DNA of 64,000 nucleotides from Kondoa malvinella (taxonomy: Eukaryota; Basidiomycota; Agaricostilbomycetes; Agaricostilbales; Kondoaceae), in NCBI GenBank assembly GCA_039545315.1, contig BCIM01000004.1, positions 770,643-834,642 of the forward strand, in the 5' to 3' direction. A program made the translations under genes and the position numbers. The notes below the pieces were generated by a model. It did not search any database and was not told where the DNA came from. It saw only the letters and a program-made list of their open reading frames with translations. Shown here piece after piece: positions 11,569-23,151 of this stretch (positions within the stretch are counted from its first letter, which is position 1; each line of letters begins with the position of its first letter).

Positions 11569-12792
11569 TCAGACACCGCTGATCCGACGCAGGACTTCTC
11601 GCCAATATGTAAGCGCGCCTTGTAGCTGTGAGCGCACAAGCGACATTTAGTCAGTCGAGGGGACTGGAGCACAGATGCACACTCACTCCATCGAGAATGC
11701 GCGGAGCTTCACCTTCCAGCACACCTGAACCGATGGTTAAGATCGGTTGTGAAGGTCTTCTGGTTCGTATTGCTGGTCTTGACTCCGTTTCGGTCTCTTC
11801 GCCTTCATCCTCCATTGCTGTTGCGCGGATGTAAGCGTGCAGCGCAGTTTCGCCTTCCTCTATATCGCGGAAAGGGTTGTGCACAGGTCTGTATGAATGC
11901 AAACATGAAGATCAGCAACGAAGGCTGAATTCATATCTACTCCATACCTCGAAGGAACAGCCGATTCCATCATCATCTCTAGCACTTCCTCATCTAGATT
12001 AAGCAGCCGATTGGCCATGCCGTCCCATCTTCCTCTCGCTTTCCTTACTGCCACATGCGTTGACTCGTCTCGCTTGAGTGAAGTACTGTCCCTTCTCGCA
12101 GGGACACCTTTGACTGACGCACTTCGAATCGAAGCACTCTTCTGAGGCGCCCCTACGCTTTTCAAAGGCTGAGATGAAGTATTACTTCTCTTGCTGCCTT
12201 TATCGCTCAATCCTGCATTCCGATGCCTTCGCTTCCTTCCCAAACGCCTGCGAGCAGCTAGTCCAGCAGACCGAAGTTGTGCAGAATCTGAATGATCCGA
12301 ATCACTCTCTGAGGTGAGGACTGCGGTATCTACTTGTGATAGAGCTGTAGCAGTCAGTGCAGTACCGCGATGCGAAGGAGCGGGAGAATGTTCATCGCGA
12401 GACGATAGAGAGGAAAGTGACGCTGGCCAGGATAGGTTATCGCCTAAATCGTCGACTGACCATTCGGCGTCTGGTGAAGATGGTGTGACTTCATATTCCG
12501 AGTTCAAGAAAGAGCCTTGTCCGTCGTGAGCTGGCGGTAAGACGCGGAATGCACCAACATCGGGTGACGCAACCAACGAACGAGGATCAGAGCGAGGTGA
12601 GCTTCTTTGAGATAGACTACGTTGCGAAGGCGTGTATACGACCCAGTCTTTGGCTTTCAAGCGAGAATTGCGTTGAGCTGAAGCGTAGAATGCCTCATCT
12701 GCTGAAGACGCGCAGGACGAGTCATCCGAATCAACGTCTGCTTGCCGCTCACGCCGGCGTTGCTGTGGTACCGGACGAGCGAATGTAGCCAT
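11569..12792 (-). CDS. Ser-rich unknown protein with short conserved C-terminal block
   Basis: Starts MATFARPVPQQRRRERQADV at 12792. The long first exon is Ser, Asp and Arg rich and probably disordered, with a basic block RRRLGRKRRHRN that could be a nuclear signal. It closes with the ordered segment WDGMANRLLNLDEEVLEMMM. The intron join AVPSR to PVHNPFRDIEEGETALHAYI is clean. A second intron (GTGAGT..CACAG) joins RILDG to LQGALTYWREVLRRISGV and TGA at 11569-11571. The tryptophan-containing ends look conserved, but I do not recognise the family. It converges with MOB1, leaving a gap of about 180 bases. Confidence 0.6.
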
Positions 12793-12860
12793 CTTTGCGA
12801 ACGGTTGGGGAGGAAGAGAGCCGCCACGCTATCAACTATCTTGCAGCCTTATCGGGCAAA

Positions 12861-12984
12861 AAGGCGGGGTAACATGCTAGAAGCTACGTTTGGCAGGGCA
12901 ACCACGCTGCTGCTGCATTCGTACATTGAACATGCTACACTTGGCGAAATACAATATCACAATATCGCGCGTTTCAAAGTGCTT
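12861..12984 (+). repeat. Dispersed direct repeat, copy 1
   Basis: About 120 bases beginning AAGGCGGGGTAACATGCTAG match 14301-14412 in the same orientation at roughly 80-85% identity by eye. Shared blocks include CATGCTAGAAGCTAC, GCTGCTGCATTC, CATGCTACACTT, AAATACAATATC and CGTTTCAAAG. Copy 1 has one extra ACAATATC. It lies just upstream of the leftward Ser-rich gene. Confidence 0.8.
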
Positions 12985-14300
12985 GAGAAGTTGAGATCAT
13001 CATGATGCACTTTGGACTTCGTATCGGCTCCTTTGAAATCGGCGGGCTCAGGCAGACTCATTCAAGCCGCTCTGCTGTACAGAGGCGCAATTCCGTGTCT
13101 TTTGCGTATCTTCTTTCACTATCGCCTTGCACAAGGTGCCACTCTGGTTTGCTTTCATTCGCCTATACCTTGCCCTACCTACGAAGTCATCTGCGCCTCT
13201 TCTACCTGCCTTCACTTCTTGCTCGCTCAAGAGTCTGCTGAGCTACGTCTTCTGAGGCAGAACCTGCTCGGCGTTTAGCCACAGGATTGCATCGTCGTTG
13301 AACGTACAGCGTCCGAACGACTCAATGTGGTTTCGCAATGTGGAACGCTGCAGGGTATTCGCTCTCTTTCCTTGCCGCATCCTCGTTGGTGGCGAGCGAA
13401 CTAGAAAATAAAGGTGCGGTAAGAATGAAAGGATAAGTTGAGCTGCTCGGTACTCACGCTCTTTTTGTCGTCAGTGCTAAAGTGCTTCTCGCCCACTCGT
13501 TGTGAGCATGAATCGTTATAGCACACCTGTTCCTTGTACTGTCCGAGATCTTAGCCAGCTGTCCTCAGGTCACCGAACCGAAAAGGTCGCCTACCTGATG
13601 ATCGGCAGCCGGTGACAGCAGTTGGGGATTAACAGAAGCCCAGCCCTGATTCGGTGACAATCAATCTCAATTTGCAAGGCAGGAAGGTGAGCAAAGGAGC
13701 TTCGTATGATGCGGTATTATGTTGCTGAATCCCAGATTTGGGGGCTGCGTTGTTGTCATGATGGGTATTGTGAGACAGAATAAGAAGACTTGGAGGAAGG
13801 CAGAAAAGATATGACAGTGAGGTCAGAAGGAGAGGGGGAAAAAGAAGAGCAGATCGAGCGAAGTCCTGGCCAAAGACAAAGGGCTGGTGTTCGCCTTCCA
13901 ATCGGGCACGACTTCTCAATATCTACAATACAGCTGATCATGATGAGTAGAGCTCAATTGAATCAGAGGAGCACTCCCGTCAGCACTGCGATCAAGCGTT
14001 ATGCATTTGCAGCTTGATCGACGAGACAAGAGCGATGTAATGAGAAGAAGAATCATAGGGCGGTATAAATTCGCCGAAGAGCAAACTAGACAAGAGAGAA
14101 AGACACGAGATGCAAAATAGCTGATGTTCGAAAGATGACAATATTGGTCTCTGGGCACGGCGCAGCCGAGAGCTTCTCGCATAGTCTCGCAGCTGGCCGA
14201 AGTCCGGAGCGATACAGACGACCACTGGACCAGAGAGGAATAGCATGCAGCGAGTGACCTGCAGCGGCTGTTCCCCTCCAATCGCAAGTCGGTGATTGTG
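12985..14300. other. Poorly coding segment between two direct repeats
   Basis: On the + strand a frame from 13012 to 13278 is open and reads GRLIQAALLYRGAIPCLLRI. A second stretch (about 13283-13400) reads DCIVVERTASERLNVVSQ after a CAG acceptor. Together these could be exons of a small unrecognised gene, or a decayed one. The rest (13400-14300) has short frames on both strands, homopolymer-like purine tracts near 13780-13870, and nothing I can assign. The segment sits exactly between the two 120-base direct repeats. Confidence 0.3.
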
Positions 14301-14412
14301 AGGCGGCAACATGCTAGAAGCTACCTTCGACAGGACAAGCGTGTTGCTGCTGCATTCATATATTAGACATGCTACACTTCCAAAATACAATATCGTACGT
14401 TTCAAAGCGCTT
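14301..14412 (+). repeat. Dispersed direct repeat, copy 2
   Basis: Second copy of the repeat at 12861-12984, same orientation, ending in CGTTTCAAAGCGCTT. It lies just beyond the stop codon of the leftward GCFC-domain gene. Sequences outside the two copies do not match. Confidence 0.8.
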
Positions 14413-14493
14413 CCAGCCTGCCTCGAATCTGCATGGGCCAAAAGAAGCCTTGAGGGAAAGCATTCAGTGTCTAGCACTCAATCAGCCGTTTGT

Positions 14494-17099
14494 TCATCTA
14501 CTTAGCGTTAGACTCACTCTAGTCGCCAATTCTTTCCCGCCTGTCTGCCAACCTGCCTCCAAAACAGGCAAAAGCACACCACCGACCAATCGCTGGGCAA
14601 GCAGTTCATCCAAAGTCACAGCTCTGGATATAGCAGACTGGATAGTGATTTGTTTGGCAAACTTTCTCCATCGGATAGCTTGCCCCTTCAGCTTGATTTG
14701 TCGAAGAGCGAAACGTTGGCGAGCGGCGATTGAATCCGGTGTTAGTGCAACTGAAGGTGAAGCGATTGCGTCAAGATGAGGGATGACAAGCTGCTCTGCT
14801 AGCTGTATAGCTGAAAGTATGCGCCCCAAGAAAGCTTGGACTAGGCTCTGTGATCAAAGAACTTAAGCAACATTTTGCTTTAGCGAAGTCGAACGTACCT
14901 CAAATTTCCTGCCATTCTTGTCTACGCAATAGGTAACCTCTTCCACCAGATTCAAAGCTCTTGTAGTGGATGAAGCAGAATAAGGATCGTAAGCCGCTTT
15001 TGCCAATTCTTGCAGTCTCGGCACAACCACATCAGCGACCATCGCACCGACAACATTATCTTCAGCTTCTGTCTGTCCAGATTCATGCGAGTAGTTTGAT
15101 AGTTGTGCATGCCATTCAAAATGCTCCAAATCAGTTGGCGAAGGCGGTAATTGCATAATCTATTTCAAATTAGCTTCGTCGTCGTTGATGCTTGAAAGAC
15201 TCACAGCAAAAGGATTCCAGATGCTCAATTCTACCCTTGCCCAGAATTCCCACACACCAATCATGCTCAAACCAGCATAAGACTTTTCATACTCGTCTCT
15301 ATATTTACTCAACCACTCCAAGAACCTCGGGCCCACGCCTAATTCTGCCTCTCGCCATATATCTACTTGCACATCATCAAACAGCTTATCTAGGTTGCTT
15401 TGCATGGTAGTCACTGCAGTATTGAGATCCATCGCGTCGAAAGGTGAAAGCACATCTTCCGTCGTGTAGCCGTCTTCGACTTGTCTTGCATTCCGTTCTG
15501 CTCCAAGTCGCATGCTTCGATCTGAACGTCGAGCTGATCGAATAGCTGAATTGGGGTCATTCTTCACTGCATTCTCGTATTCTCGTAAAGCAGGGTCGGT
15601 GTTTTGATCGGGCGCGACAGGGACTAAATCAGCAGAGACAGAGGCGCCGGTGAAGAGAGACAAATCATCTGCGTCGTCTTCGTAGCGTCTTCTTGTGATG
15701 ATTGAAAGGCGTTCGCGTTGAATGGAAAGGTTGTCTCTTTCGATCGATTCCAAGAGAGGGAACTGTACATCAAAAGTGAGCACTGAGCTCAATGCCCTTG
15801 CACGAATCGAGCGCACCTTTGCATCCAAGAAAGCAGCCACATCTTCGATCCAGTTCGCAAACGCAACGAACCATTCGAACTTTGTGCTGACTCGCTCTAC
15901 TTCTGAACGGAGCTCTGCCTCTTGCGTATCGAGATCTGAGGCTTCTCTTTGACCCTGCTCGAGGATCTTTTCGTTTGCTTGTTGTGTGTCTTGTAGTGAT
16001 TGGAGAGAAGCTTTAAGGCGAGACTGGACCGCTGAAAGAGTTGGCAAGGATGTTGTTGCGGGTACTGTAAACAATGATGTGTGATCAGCCACGGAGATGG
16101 CATCAAGACGCATTGCTTACTTGGAGCAGGCTTGTACTGCCTAGCTTGATTTGACGTTTCCATCAACACGACCCTATTACCCGCTCTTCTGATTTGCGCA
16201 TTCTCCCACTCCATCGCTTCATCATCCCTTTCGTCCTCTTCTTCAGCTTCATCGATTAATTCACCAATGCCGGCTTTCCTATCTTTTGCGCTCTTCTGCC
16301 TAGCCTTTTTCCCAAGCGCGACAATCTCATTTTCTCCCGTAAAATCCTGGGTGAATTGATCACCTTCACCCTCATCTTCCTCTCTTACGAATCTGCTTTC
16401 ACCGCCTTTTGAAGTGAAACCAACATCGAGCGAAATGAAACCATCATCTTCACCAGCTGTATGACCGACTTTTCTCGCCAGTTCACGTTTCATCTTTGCT
16501 GCAGCTATAGCATTCGTAGTGGGAATCTCTTCAGGCTGTTCGTTCGACAATGCGGCCTGACCATATTTTGACATTGTAAGTTCATCAAATTTGCTTGGGG
16601 TGGATTGGGTAGATGCAGCGAGTTGTGAGAGGTGCTCTTTTGAATATACGGTTCGTTCCCTGTGTACTATTTAGCCAGTGCCAAGCGACATGCGAAGTGA
16701 GACTTACGGAGCGGGCGAATCTGCCAGATCAGAGGTATTTCGCAGAAAGATCCTCGAAGGTCTGGGGCTGGCTGTATCATTCTTGATCAAAGCATTAGAT
16801 GACGACTCTTTGGATGCGCAGCGAGGCCGACACACCTCGTCCGTTTGAGAGGGTACACCAAAGCTGAGTTTGCTTTTAGCCTTGTCGTTTGTTGCCGTTC
16901 TGCCAACAGCTTTCTTGCTGCTTTGTCGCTTAAAGACTACATTGCCTGTTTCGACTTCCTCTTCTGGCTGCTCATGAACTGGCGTGGCAGAGCGAGATGG
17001 GCCAGGTGAATCTATATTGCGCAAAGAGGACGCTCTGTTGGCTTTCGGCTTCTTCTTGATTTTGAAAGCTGGCGAGGCATCAAGCTCGTCTAAATCCAT
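14494..17099 (-). CDS. GCFC-domain protein (PAXBP1/GCF1-like splicing factor)
   Basis: Starts MDLDELDASPAFKIKKKPKA at 17099. The N-terminal part is charged and disordered (FKRQSSKKAVGR, KSKLSFG). It continues MSKYGQAALSNEQPEEIPTT, a GEDDGFISLDVGF block and the acidic run DEAEEEDERDDEAMEWENAQ, which precedes the helical GCFC region. That region has a coiled coil (LQDTQQANEKILEQGQREAS, AELRSEVERVSTKFEWFVAF), FDVQFPLLESIERDNLSIQR, GPRFLEWLSKYRDEYEKSYA and IGVWEFWARVELSIWNPFAV. The last exons read RALNLVEEVTYCVDKNGRKF and end at TGA 14494-14496. EMW-type acidic blocks followed by a GCFC domain are typical of PAXBP1 (GCF) homologues, which act with the spliceosome disassembly machinery. It is divergently transcribed from the HNH-like gene with a 71-base gap. 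Confidence 0.8.
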
Positions 17100-17170
17100 G
17101 ACACTCTCTCTCGTGGTATTTGGTCAACCCGATATATTCTCACAAATTGCTCCTGAACCACCAGAACAGA

Positions 17171-18490
17171 ATGGCTGAAGCTCCTGCAGGACATGCAAGT
17201 CACGCCGAAACTCATACCGTAGTCTATTTGAATGCCGAAGAAGACGAACCTGTACCGTTTCTAGCGTTCAATGAGGAAGATTTGGGCTTCTACGCGAAAC
17301 AAGGCAAAGTTGATGTGAAAAGGGATTGTTCTATCATCTTGGGCTGCAAAGGCTCTCCCTACACATACTCGGACCATGTCAAAGGAAACGAAATCACAGA
17401 GCCTCTCAGACTCGAGATTGGACAGTCACTCCTCTTCGTTCCGGCAGTACCTAGATCTCGTCAGCTCTCCTTCCTGTGAAACTGCTTTCTATCATTCGCC
17501 CATCTTCTCCTTTGATCCAGTCTGGCAGAACTCTATGGTTCACTACAACGAGACGTACCGAAGGGCATCTAGCAAATCCTCATCTTCAGGCAGCAGCAGC
17601 AGCACCGACTGTCTTGCGACCAGTGTCGGGAGCTTGAAAGATATGCCTGGTCTTTTGACGGAAATCAATGGCATCTCTTCTGCATTCCAAGAGAAGCCAA
17701 TGAGAATGTCCAAAACAACAAGACAGCAAGAGTTGCGATCGGTCTTGGACGAGATGGATAACGGCTGCTGCCAAATCACTAATCACAAGAACATCTCTTG
17801 TGATGCAGCTCATCTAGTCAAAGCTTCAAATCCAGACATCGTGAGTGTCTCTCTATCTCCCTTACCAATTAGTGTTGATTGAACAACGCTGGTCATAAGG
17901 TGCCTGTTCATATTCTTGCTTCCCGCTATCCTCTTTATCCCGCAATTGAATCAATCTTCCGCTCTTTTGCTGGCTCTTATGATCCTCGGCTTGCCCTACT
18001 ACTTGATACTGCTCTACACCGTATGCTCAATGGCAACAAATGCTACTTCAGAGTCTCAGACATTGTGAGTTTGGAGACGACTATTTCCCAAACATCCATC
18101 TGATTACTGGCGCAGACTAGCAAGAGGATAAAGCTGGTAGCAACGAGCAAAGACGCGTTTGAATCACTGCGAGAACTGAACGTCATTCTTCCCAACCATC
18201 AACAAACCTCTCTTGATCCAAACAGTACTTTCAACATCAGTCGTAATCCCGCCGATATGGCTCCCCTTCAAGTTTTCTGGGATTGGTGCGCAGCAACTCG
18301 TTTGCTAGCTGTATACGGAACCAAAGAAGCTTTGGATCTATCAAAGCAGTGTGTTCTGGTTAAAGTCGTGGAGGAATGGAAGCAGAAAGTAGTCGCAAAC
18401 AAGGCCAGGTCAGTCTTTCTTTTGAATGGGCGCTTGTATCGCTCAAGCAATATGTACACAGCCGACGCGTTGCCTCAGATGGCCCAATAG
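17171..18490 (+). CDS. HNH-endonuclease-domain-like protein
   Basis: Starts MAEAPAGHASHAETHTVVYL at 17171. The first exon encodes a beta-rich domain (FLAFNEEDLGFYAKQGKVD, CSIILGCKGSPY). A middle exon holds RQQELRSVLDEMDNGCCQIT, NHKNISCDAAHLVKASNPDI, and a following exon RLALLLDTALHRMLNGNKCY. The order C-x-I-T-x(n)-AAH followed by LxLDxxLHxxL resembles the fungal HNH_2 nuclease fold, in which AAH and LH supply metal and catalytic histidines. That assignment rests on pattern only. The C-terminal part has VFWDWCAATRLL and KVVEEWKQKVVANKA. Exon borders at 17450-17525 and 18415-18460 are uncertain, so the end at 18490 is provisional. Role unknown. Similar fungal genes often occur in multigene families. 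Confidence 0.55.
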
Positions 18491-19410
18491 CAGGCGAATC
18501 GGAACTTCTAGATTCTTAGATCTATCACTCAGCGGTGAAGCTCTATGCGTAACTTGTTTTCATATACCCAGTATCATTTACCTCATTGACGCGTCCCATT
18601 GTCCATTGTAGCATCCTTGCCCTGTAATGATATTGGCATCTATGTACCTGTTCATGGAAAGCAAGAATGTTGTAATCGAAAGTTGACTGGGTATTACACA
18701 TCAGAAGAGCCTTCTTCCGGATGCTCAGACGGCTAAGCTAGCGGCTTGTGCGACAGTTGCGGATGAAGCTGCACTGAGCGCCGTAATGCCATCTATCTAG
18801 CCTGAGTGGAAGCAGCATCAATTGAGGCGAGGCCGTTCTGACCGTTTCCGGCCGTAATCATGCGTCCAGATGTGAAGACTTGTCCTCTGCTGGTGGAAAA
18901 CGAGACCGTGCAGAGCATGTTAGGCACCCAATAACATCTCTAGCAAGTTGGTCATGTGAAGCTGAAGCGCAAAGGAGGATTTCTGGATTTGCAGCAGGCC
19001 AAAGACGGTGACCTTCGCATGAATTACAAGACTGGAGTGCTGCGTTCAGCTTCGGTTCCTTTGCCAACATCGGGACGCTTCTGCATTGACAAGAAGAGTT
19101 CCAGAGCCATTCAAAGCTGATGGCCCATCAGCTTCGATGTACAGTAGACAGGCGAGAGCTTTCAGCGACGGAAACAAAAGGAGATGAGGTCCTTGCAGCG
19201 CACAGGAGTTACCTGTCATCGTGAAGGCAGGCCATAGCGCAAGTTGTCCAAAAACAGCGGATTGATACCAGAAGCAAAGGATATCTGACTGTCGTTCAGG
19301 GTATACCAACAGCGCAAAGGGATATCTTCAGCGAAATCACTGGTAGTACTCGCACAAGAACAGGACGGCGGTTCATTGAAAGCCGAACCACAAGCGATTC
19401 TGGCGTGATA
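18491..19410. other. Intergenic, weak leftward coding signal only
   Basis: On the minus strand, frames from 19428 down to about 18858 could be joined (LRCWYTLNDSQISFASG, SGTLLVNAEASRCWQ). They would overlap the start of the rightward gene and have no recognisable motif. I do not call a gene. The rest looks like ordinary spacer and promoter. Confidence 0.3.
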
Positions 19411-22400
19411 AATGTCGGAAGCAGTCAAAGCAGAGCCTCATAATGCACAAGATGAGCTTGCTGAACCTGTGAAGCCGTCGCAGAAGCGGCTGAAGACAGG
19501 TCCGATGCTATCTCTGTATGTGCTGAACTGAAGCGCTGATACCAATTATACAGGCAAGAATGCCTCGCGGGATGTAATCGCAGGTGCTGGGAGCGAAGCT
19601 AGAGCTATCAACGCTCGATTCAGTAGATTATTACGTCGCTAGCATTCGAAGTCAAGCTAATCACTGTGTCCAGCCGCTCTTCTGGAAGCACACGATCTTG
19701 GCAGAGACCGTGAGAGACAGAAGAAATGGATAGAGGTGAGAGTGTATCATGCTGTGACATTAGGTCGAATTGAAACATCGCTCATAGAGACTGGCTATTA
19801 TCGAAGCCAAAGCTCAAGAGCCTGTGCGCTCGATAATCGCAGTGACTGGTGGAACTGGATCTGACAAAAGTGCTTTGATCAATGCCTTACTCGAAAGTAG
19901 CAACTCAAGTTGGCAAACAACAAGGCCTGAGCATAGTCTGATAGGAATGCATCAGCTCGTCCCTACCAGTTGCGCTCGAGCCTGCACAGCCGTCATTACT
20001 GAAATTTCATACCACGAAGAAGCGGGCATGCGAGCTGAAGTCGATTTTCTCGATCCAGCAGAATGGGAGAAAGAACTCACTTGAATTACAAGAGGACCTT
20101 CGAGATCAAGCAAGAGACAACCATTGGGGCGACCCAGACACTATTTCTGGAATTGCATGGTCGAAAATCAACAGCGTCTACCCCGAGCTTCACATGAGGA
20201 AAGTCGAAGGCGATCAGCAAGATGAAGACTATTTCCCAGACGTCTGGGTAAACACTCTTTTGGAAACGGCTGCTGTGAAGAACCACTTAGGCCAATCTGT
20301 CAGCATTGAAGCCGCGGATAGCGAAGAGTTTGCCCAAAAGATTTGAAAAAATGCGTCGATTCGAGAGGCGAGGATGTAGACGAAGAGGATGAAGAGGATG
20401 AAGAGGACGAAGGGCCGAGCGCGCAGGAGTATTGGCCTCTGATCAAAAAAGTCAGAATCTTTGTCAAAGCCGAGGTCTTGTCTTCTGGCGCTGTGCTAGT
20501 GGACCTTCCAGGTGGTGGAGATTCGAGTGAGTGCTCTGATCGAAAGCATGATACCAGGATCTTAAGTCTATGATAGATGCCGCTCGATCTGCAATGGCTT
20601 CCCGGTATCTACAGCGAGCCGACGCAGTGTACATTGTAGCGGATCAGACTCGCGCTGTCGATGACAAGACTTCGAAGGATCTTTTGTCTGATAGTCTGGC
20701 ACAGCAGGTGAGACAAGCATCTCGCTTCTTGTCGAACTGAGCTAAAAGGTTCAGCTCTCGATGGATAGAAAGCTCTCGGCGATTGTAAGCTTGGCTCGAA
20801 TCTGTCATGCTCGATTTATGCTGATATCGGCTTTTAGACTTTTGTGGTCACCAAGTCGTGCGTCTATTTGACACAGGTGTGAGACCAGACTGATAACCCA
20901 ATATTTTCATAGACATCATCAACACGGCAGAGATTATAAGAGACAGGCTTCTTGCAAGAGCAGCGGACTGTCCAGAAGTGAATGAGCAGATCAAAGCTCT
21001 CAAGAAGAGGCCCGCAAGCCTTAAGAAAGATCAGAAACAGGCGCAAGAAGACTGCGACGCCATCATAGAACGTCGAGACGGAGTCATACAAATTGACAAG
21101 CCTACGGAGCCCTTGGTACCAGCTTTGGGAGCAAGCGCAAAAACACGTCCGTCCTCTCTGTCTCGCTGTTTTATTCAATCTTGACCTAATCATTATTATG
21201 AGCAGCAGCCAAGACTCGTCCAAGAGCCACAAAAGAGCTCGTTCTGTTGTGGAACAAGCACAAGCACATAACGCCGTCTACTCAGACAGCCAAGATGAGA
21301 GCGCCGAGGACCTTTCTGCAACACTGGCGCAAGCGGAGAAGCGACATTCCGAGTGAGTCCTAAGCTTGTTATCCTTGCAGCATAGCTGATACATGTCCAG
21401 GCTCATACTTGCAACAAATGCTGTGCTCAACGAGATAGCGGAGCTTGACACGCGTAAACGACAAAAATGTGCCTTAGCGAGGAATCAATGGTCGAAAAAC
21501 AGTCTCGGTCAGTTCTGCTTCCTCCGACATAGACCAAGCTGAAGAATGTTACAGCTAAGCAATTCGACACTCGATTCGCCATACTCTTGCAAAACCGCCT
21601 GGAGAATGCCGACCCAGAGGGATTTGATCCCAATGATCACGAAGAACAATCTGACCTCAAGGTACGCTTGCAGTCCCCGCTGCTCACCTCTTTACTTTTT
21701 TAATCTTTTTGCAGCTGCCAAAGATCCCGATATTTTGCGTCTCCTCTGCGGAATACATGCGAATGACATCTCGTACTACCGAAAGCAACGAAACCAAGAC
21801 ATTCGACGACATCGTCAACACGGAAATACCACCGCTTCAGGACCACACGATGGCCTCTACAGCCGCACTAGAAATAGCACGAGCCGAAACTTTGACGGAA
21901 TTGAGCGACCTATGCCTTCAGATCACTACATATCTTGCGCATACCGCATGTCCTGCTGATGAGGCAGAGGCTGTGAAAGCAGCGTTCTTCGCAGAAAAGG
22001 AAGCATGCAAGCAAATGATAACCACATTCTTGGCTGGTGTGACCTCAAGATTTGAAGACACTGTCAAAAATGACCTAGAAGCGAAGTTGGAGGGAGGTGT
22101 TGCGGAGGCGCAACGCTTGGCTTTGGACAACGCGACTGCTGCCGCTGCATCGCTCCATCATTCTTCCTGGAAAGCAGTCGTTCGACGAAACGGAGTATAT
22201 GAAAAGAACGTTGAGTCAGTCCTGCGCTCGCACTCATCAAAATTATTGCTGATCGTAGTATCCAGTCTGAACGAGAAGCTGTGCAGTCCTATCATCAAAG
22301 GCATCGCCTCGTACTTGGACACTCTATTTGTCAACCCGTCAGTCGTGGAAGGCTATGCGGATCTGGTCGCAGAAGCGCTACAAAGACTGCAAAACGCCAT

Positions 22401-22957
22401 CAAGTCAGAATCACAAAGCATTGGTGAAGGTGAACGTGGTCAAGCCGCAGCCAAGTCTGCGTCCACGGCAAGCAAGTCGCAAAACCGCCAGGTTCTGAAA
22501 CGGGTCGCTACGACCGTTGCAACTACGAAAATGGATGCCTGGCGACAGCTTGCGCCAAGTGTCAAGGATGAACTATTGGATAGCTACAAGGCGGCTGCAC
22601 AAGAAGGTGGAAAAGGGTCGACTCTGCGATCTCGCCAGTACCTCTCCGAGTTATGATCACATTATCAATCTAATTAAAGCAGGCATGTCTACGACACTGT
22701 CGCTCCGCCTGACGGTAGCCCCACGCAGACTTACTGCAAAGCGATTACTGAAGTCATTAATCGCTTGGACGCTATTCCAGTCACAGTCGTCGAAATACTA
22801 GAACAAGGTGTGTCACCTTCGCTGTGGCTTGGATGGACACTGACTATGCTCAGGCTTCCGGACGGCATTGGCTTTAATCGAAGACAACTTCGAGGCACTT
22901 TGGGACCCAACAGAGATGGACAAAGATAAGCAAAGCACTGCTCGTAGCCTGAAGTGA
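19411..22957 (+). pseudogene. SLIP-GC-like dynamin-family GTPase, frame-broken
   Basis: Starts MSEAVKAEPHNAQDELAEPV at 19411. Family features are P-loop region IIAVTGGTGSDKSALINALL, switch-like CTAVITEISYHEEAGMRAEV, FLDPAEWEKEL, DxxG as VLVDLPGGGDS, YLQRADAVYIVADQTRAVDD, base-recognition TFVVTKS, and a helical C-terminal half (PIFCVSSAEYMRM, FDDIVNTEIPPLQDHTMAST, ALALIEDNFEALWDPTEMDK), ending TGA 22955-22957. This order matches fungal homologues of nuclear GTPase SLIP-GC. Two defects are visible. The P-loop has Asp where GKS needs Gly. The frame also breaks near 20078 (KELT then stop, continuing LELQEDLRDQARDN one base over) and near 20340 at a run of six A (then LKKCVDSRGEDVDEEDEEDE). Neither break has splice consensus. 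It is either a decaying gene or has assembly indels. Confidence 0.65.
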
Positions 22958-23151
22958 AAGCAGCAGAACAGTAAGGTGGATTGAGTAGGATGGGTACAGG
23001 GGTTCGTTGTCATTTAGTCCGCATACACGTCTTGTTGCAAGAAACAATTAGGCCCCTCGCCGAATCAAGCTGTTAGCTGATATCGAAGCTGAGCAACAAA
23101 TGGCTTCGTCGATTCAGAAGCTCTCGCTAAAGGTGATGACTTCCAAGTTGA

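Noticed and set aside
18858..19428. A leftward secreted-protein gene
   Set aside because: The frames need forced joins, have no signal peptide or family motif, and the start would overlap the rightward GTPase-like gene.
20343..20440. The Glu/Asp-rich stretch as an independent acidic protein
   Set aside because: It continues the GTPase-like gene after a one-base frame shift, and the flanking motifs (ARSAMASRYLQRAD, VLVDLPGGG) belong to that family.
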